DNA of 14,278 nt, taken from Patescibacteria group bacterium (GTDB taxonomy: Bacteria; Patescibacteria; Microgenomatia; Daviesbacterales; UBA10151). Where the stretch lies: the NCBI GenBank assembly GCA_023487645.1, contig JAMDBX010000058.1, positions 1-14,278 of the forward strand. Direction: 5' to 3'. The notes beneath the pieces are model-generated. The model was not told the DNA's origin. It saw only the letters and a list, made by a program, of their open reading frames with translations, and searched no databases. The translations under genes and the position numbers were made by a program. Below, one piece after another: positions 12,329 through 14,278 of the stretch. Positions within the stretch are counted from its first letter, which is position 1, and the number at the start of each line of letters is the position of its first letter.

Positions 12329-13366
12329 ATGGCAAAAATTACTGTTGGTTTAGATATCGGTTTTTCCGCTATTAAAGTAGTAGCGTTATCGAAAGAAAAA
12401 GAACAATTCAGGCTGGTTTCATTGGGGTCTATTCCCACCCCGCAGCCAGGTATGGCGTCTGATACGGAGGAAGATTTGGAAAACTTGGCAAATGCCATCA
12501 AAAAGCTTTTTGCTGCCACCCGGATTGATCAAAGAGATGTGATAGTAGCACTTCCCGAATCAAGAGTTTTTACCAGGATAATTGATGATTTGCCATACCT
12601 TTCAGATAATGAGCTTTCTTCAGCCATCCGCTATGCGGCAGAAGAATTTATTCCGATGCCGCTTTCGGATGTTAACTTGAACTGGCAGATCCTAATAAGA
12701 TCAGCAGCAAATGATAAAAATGCCAGAACAGTAGTTTTAGTGATAGCTTCTCCTAGAAATGTGGTGACCAAATCAACCCTTTGGTTGGATATGGCCGGAC
12801 TACGCCCCAAGGCGTTGGAAACAGAGACAATAGCCGTAACCAGGTCTTTGGTTGGAAATAACCCTTTCTCCCCCAGTACCCTAATTATGCAGTTTGGGGC
12901 TACGACAACGGATTTTGCGGCAGTATCCAAAGGGTTGATTTGGTTTACCCGCTCGATTTCCAGCGGTGGCATGGCTCTAACCCGGTCTATTGCCCAGCGT
13001 TTTAATTTTGAGCTTAATCAGGCGGAACAATATAAAAGAATTTATGGTTTGATGGAAGACCAGCTAGAAGGAAAAGTAGTTGAGGCTTTAAAACCGATTG
13101 TTAATATTATTGCAGGTGAAGCCAGGAGGGTTATCCAGGCTTTCGAGACAAAATATCCTTCAAACCCTATCAAGAGGGTGGTTGTTTCAGGCGGTGGGGC
13201 AAAGATGCCGGGAATGGTAATTTATCTGGCAGGCGTTTTAGGGTTAGAGGTTCAGGAAGCTGATCCTTGGTATTCAATCATGAAAGATAAAAACTCGGCT
13301 TCGAAGCTGGCTCAAGACGCACCCTCTTATTCGGTGGCAGTTGGACTGGCTTTGAGAGAGGATTGA
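12329..13366 (+). CDS. pilM: Type IV pilus assembly protein PilM (actin/FtsA-like ATPase)
   Basis: A 345-residue cytoplasmic protein of the actin-like ATPase superfamily that binds the N-terminal tail of PilN and forms the inner alignment complex. The phosphate-1 loop G7LDIGFSAIKVV and the adenosine motif V286SGGGAKMPG295 are clear. The phosphate-2 region reads M187QFGATTTD195, where PilM proteins usually have an acidic D-I-G-A; the aspartate is replaced by Gln, which may affect nucleotide hydrolysis. PIVNIIAGEARRVIQAF is a typical late helix. It starts at ATG 12329 after an 86-bp gap with no Shine-Dalgarno, so an unseen promoter or weak coupling is possible. The stop overlaps a possible TTG of pilN. 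Confidence 0.95.
   Translation: MAKITVGLDIGFSAIKVVALSKEKEQFRLVSLGSIPTPQPGMASDTEEDLENLANAIKKLFAATRIDQRDVIVALPESRVFTRIIDDLPYLSDNELSSAIRYAAEEFIPMPLSDVNLNWQILIRSAANDKNARTVVLVIASPRNVVTKSTLWLDMAGLRPKALETETIAVTRSLVGNNPFSPSTLIMQFGATTTDFAAVSKGLIWFTRSISSGGMALTRSIAQRFNFELNQAEQYKRIYGLMEDQLEGKVVEALKPIVNIIAGEARRVIQAFETKYPSNPIKRVVVSGGGAKMPGMVIYLAGVLGLEVQEADPWYSIMKDKNSASKLAQDAPSYSVAVGLALRED
13354..13362 (+). promoter_or_regulatory. Ribosome binding site for pilN
   Basis: GAGAGAGGA ends 6 nt before ATG 13369, favouring that start over the TTG at 13363 that overlaps the pilM stop. Confidence 0.6.
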
Positions 13367-13368
13367 TT

Positions 13369-13914
13369 ATGGCTAAGATTTCTATTAACTTACTGCCGCC
13401 TGAGATCATAGCGCAGGAGTTAAAAAAAACCAGATTCTATAAAATCCAGTTTGTCGGCATAGGTATTATTCTGGTAATGGTTTTTTTAACGTCATTAACT
13501 CTCGCTTTAAGGATTTTGCAAAGCCGCAACATTGAAGTTGTTCAGGCGAAACTGAGCGAAGGGGAACAAAGGGTCGCGGATCTTAGAGACACCCAAGCCT
13601 CACTACTGCTTTTAAAAGATAGATTAACGGTGATTACCCAATATCTGGGAGTGCCGTCGAAACAATCCTCTCTGTATAAATTGATTGATAAAATAATACC
13701 TCCGTCTGTTATGGTTACTGCGGTTTCCGTCAATAAAACAGGTGATATAACGTTTTCTGCCTTGGTGCCTGATCCCGTAAATTTGGATACTTTGTTAGAT
13801 AATCTTACTAATAAGGATGATAACGAGGACAAGCTTGGGCAAGTTTCAATAGAAAGCTTGAGCCGGGGCCGAGATGGGATTTATAGGATGAGTCTAAAGG
13901 TGGCATCCAAATAA
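13369..13914 (+). CDS. pilN: Type IV pilus assembly protein PilN
   Basis: 181 residues from the ATG favoured by GAGAGAGGA. The N terminus carries the INLLP signature (residues 6-10), which in studied systems inserts into PilM. One TM segment (about 28-50) and a coiled-coil stretch (IEVVQAKLSEGEQRVADLRDTQ) follow, and then a ferredoxin-like periplasmic domain that pairs with PilO. Gene order M-N-O, a possible TTG overlap with pilM and a 1-bp overlap with pilO (TAATG) show an operon. Confidence 0.93.
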   Translation: MAKISINLLPPEIIAQELKKTRFYKIQFVGIGIILVMVFLTSLTLALRILQSRNIEVVQAKLSEGEQRVADLRDTQASLLLLKDRLTVITQYLGVPSKQSSLYKLIDKIIPPSVMVTAVSVNKTGDITFSALVPDPVNLDTLLDNLTNKDDNEDKLGQVSIESLSRGRDGIYRMSLKVASK

Positions 13915-14278
13915 TGAAAAAGGATGAATTGTTAAAATTCTATTTCAAATACAGGTTCTACATTTTTCCCACAATAGTTGCTCTTTCTAGTTTGTTTTTA
14001 ATTGTCTTTGCTATTTATCCACAGACAATGAAATTAATTAGTAATCAGCAAACTATGGGCGATCTTGTTAAAAGATCAGAGTTTTTGGAAACTAAGGTGT
14101 CTGCTTTGGAAGGTTACAACGGGGAAGATTTATCCCAAAAAGCTAAATATGCTTTGGCAGCTTTACCTGCAGATAAAGATTTTTTAAATATTTTGGGGGT
14201 GCTGCAAAAATTAGTTACAGAATCAGGGTTTACTGTTAGTTCAATTTCTTTGGGTACTACCTCAACCAAGATGGGTTC
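13914..14278 (+). CDS. pilO: Type IV pilus assembly protein PilO (partial, cut by window end)
   Basis: The ATG at 13914 overlaps the pilN stop by one base, and the frame stays open to the end of the window (121 codons visible). The N terminus MKKDELLKFYFKYRFYIF is followed by one TM segment (about 15-36), a short coiled coil (QTMGDLVKRSEFLETKVSALE) and the start of a periplasmic domain with ALAALPADKDFLNILGVLQKLV, a segment common in PilO (length of roughly 180-210 residues expected). It heterodimerises with PilN. The 3' part is outside the window. Confidence 0.9.
   Translation, partial: MKKDELLKFYFKYRFYIFPTIVALSSLFLIVFAIYPQTMKLISNQQTMGDLVKRSEFLETKVSALEGYNGEDLSQKAKYALAALPADKDFLNILGVLQKLVTESGFTVSSISLGTTSTKMG

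Overview
The window is an AT-rich bacterial locus dominated by type IV pilus (T4P) genes. It probably comes from a Candidatus Patescibacteria (CPR) genome, most likely a Microgenomates-like lineage. The reasons are the CPR-style pseudopilin architecture, tightly packed genes, a free-standing 23S-IVP four-helix-bundle gene, a TMTC-like TPR glycosyltransferase and several starts without a Shine-Dalgarno sequence. TGA is used as a normal stop, which argues against the recoded Gracilibacteria/Absconditabacteria. The taxonomic call is inference from gene content only.

Layout. (1) 1-194: a hairpin and a probable promoter. (2) 195-1692: a pilin-like gene and the prepilin peptidase PilD. (3) 1691-2131: a small four-helix-bundle (S23/IVP family) gene bracketed by inverted arrays of degenerate 7-bp words. 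(4) 2204-2647: a second pilin with its own promoter, which resembles the first. (5) 2652-4550 (minus): a TMTC-like membrane protein with C-terminal TPRs, divergent from a GT39-like glycosyltransferase (4600-6072). (6) 6126-12242: a run of eight pilin-like genes, mostly overlapping: a PulG-like pilin, a GspH-like pilin, then two successive V-W-X minor-pilin triplets, the last ending in a large beta-helix, adhesin-like protein. (7) 12329-14278: pilM, pilN and the 5' part of pilO, running off the window.

How they fit together. PilD would cleave (and possibly methylate) the roughly ten prepilins. PilM/N/O form the inner-membrane alignment complex. The V/W/X proteins and the GspH-like protein would prime the pilus and form its tip, with the 600-residue protein as the likely exposed tip adhesin. 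The two GT-C enzymes may glycosylate surface proteins, perhaps these Ser/Thr/Pro-rich pilins. The assembly ATPases (PilB/PilT) and PilC are not in the window.

The most unusual signal is not a gene. Five separate stretches (inside pilD; flanking the IVP gene; 6616-6650; 9854-9881; 12237-12320) are built from words of exactly 7 bp. The words differ between sites. Most of the stretches sit at gene junctions and supply start codons, stop codons or prepilin leader peptides. At one of them a prepilin has no ATG/GTG/TTG start: a 4-bp ATAA overlap replaces the ATGA overlap used by its neighbours. Two perfect hairpin palindromes are also embedded in minor-pilin coding sequence.
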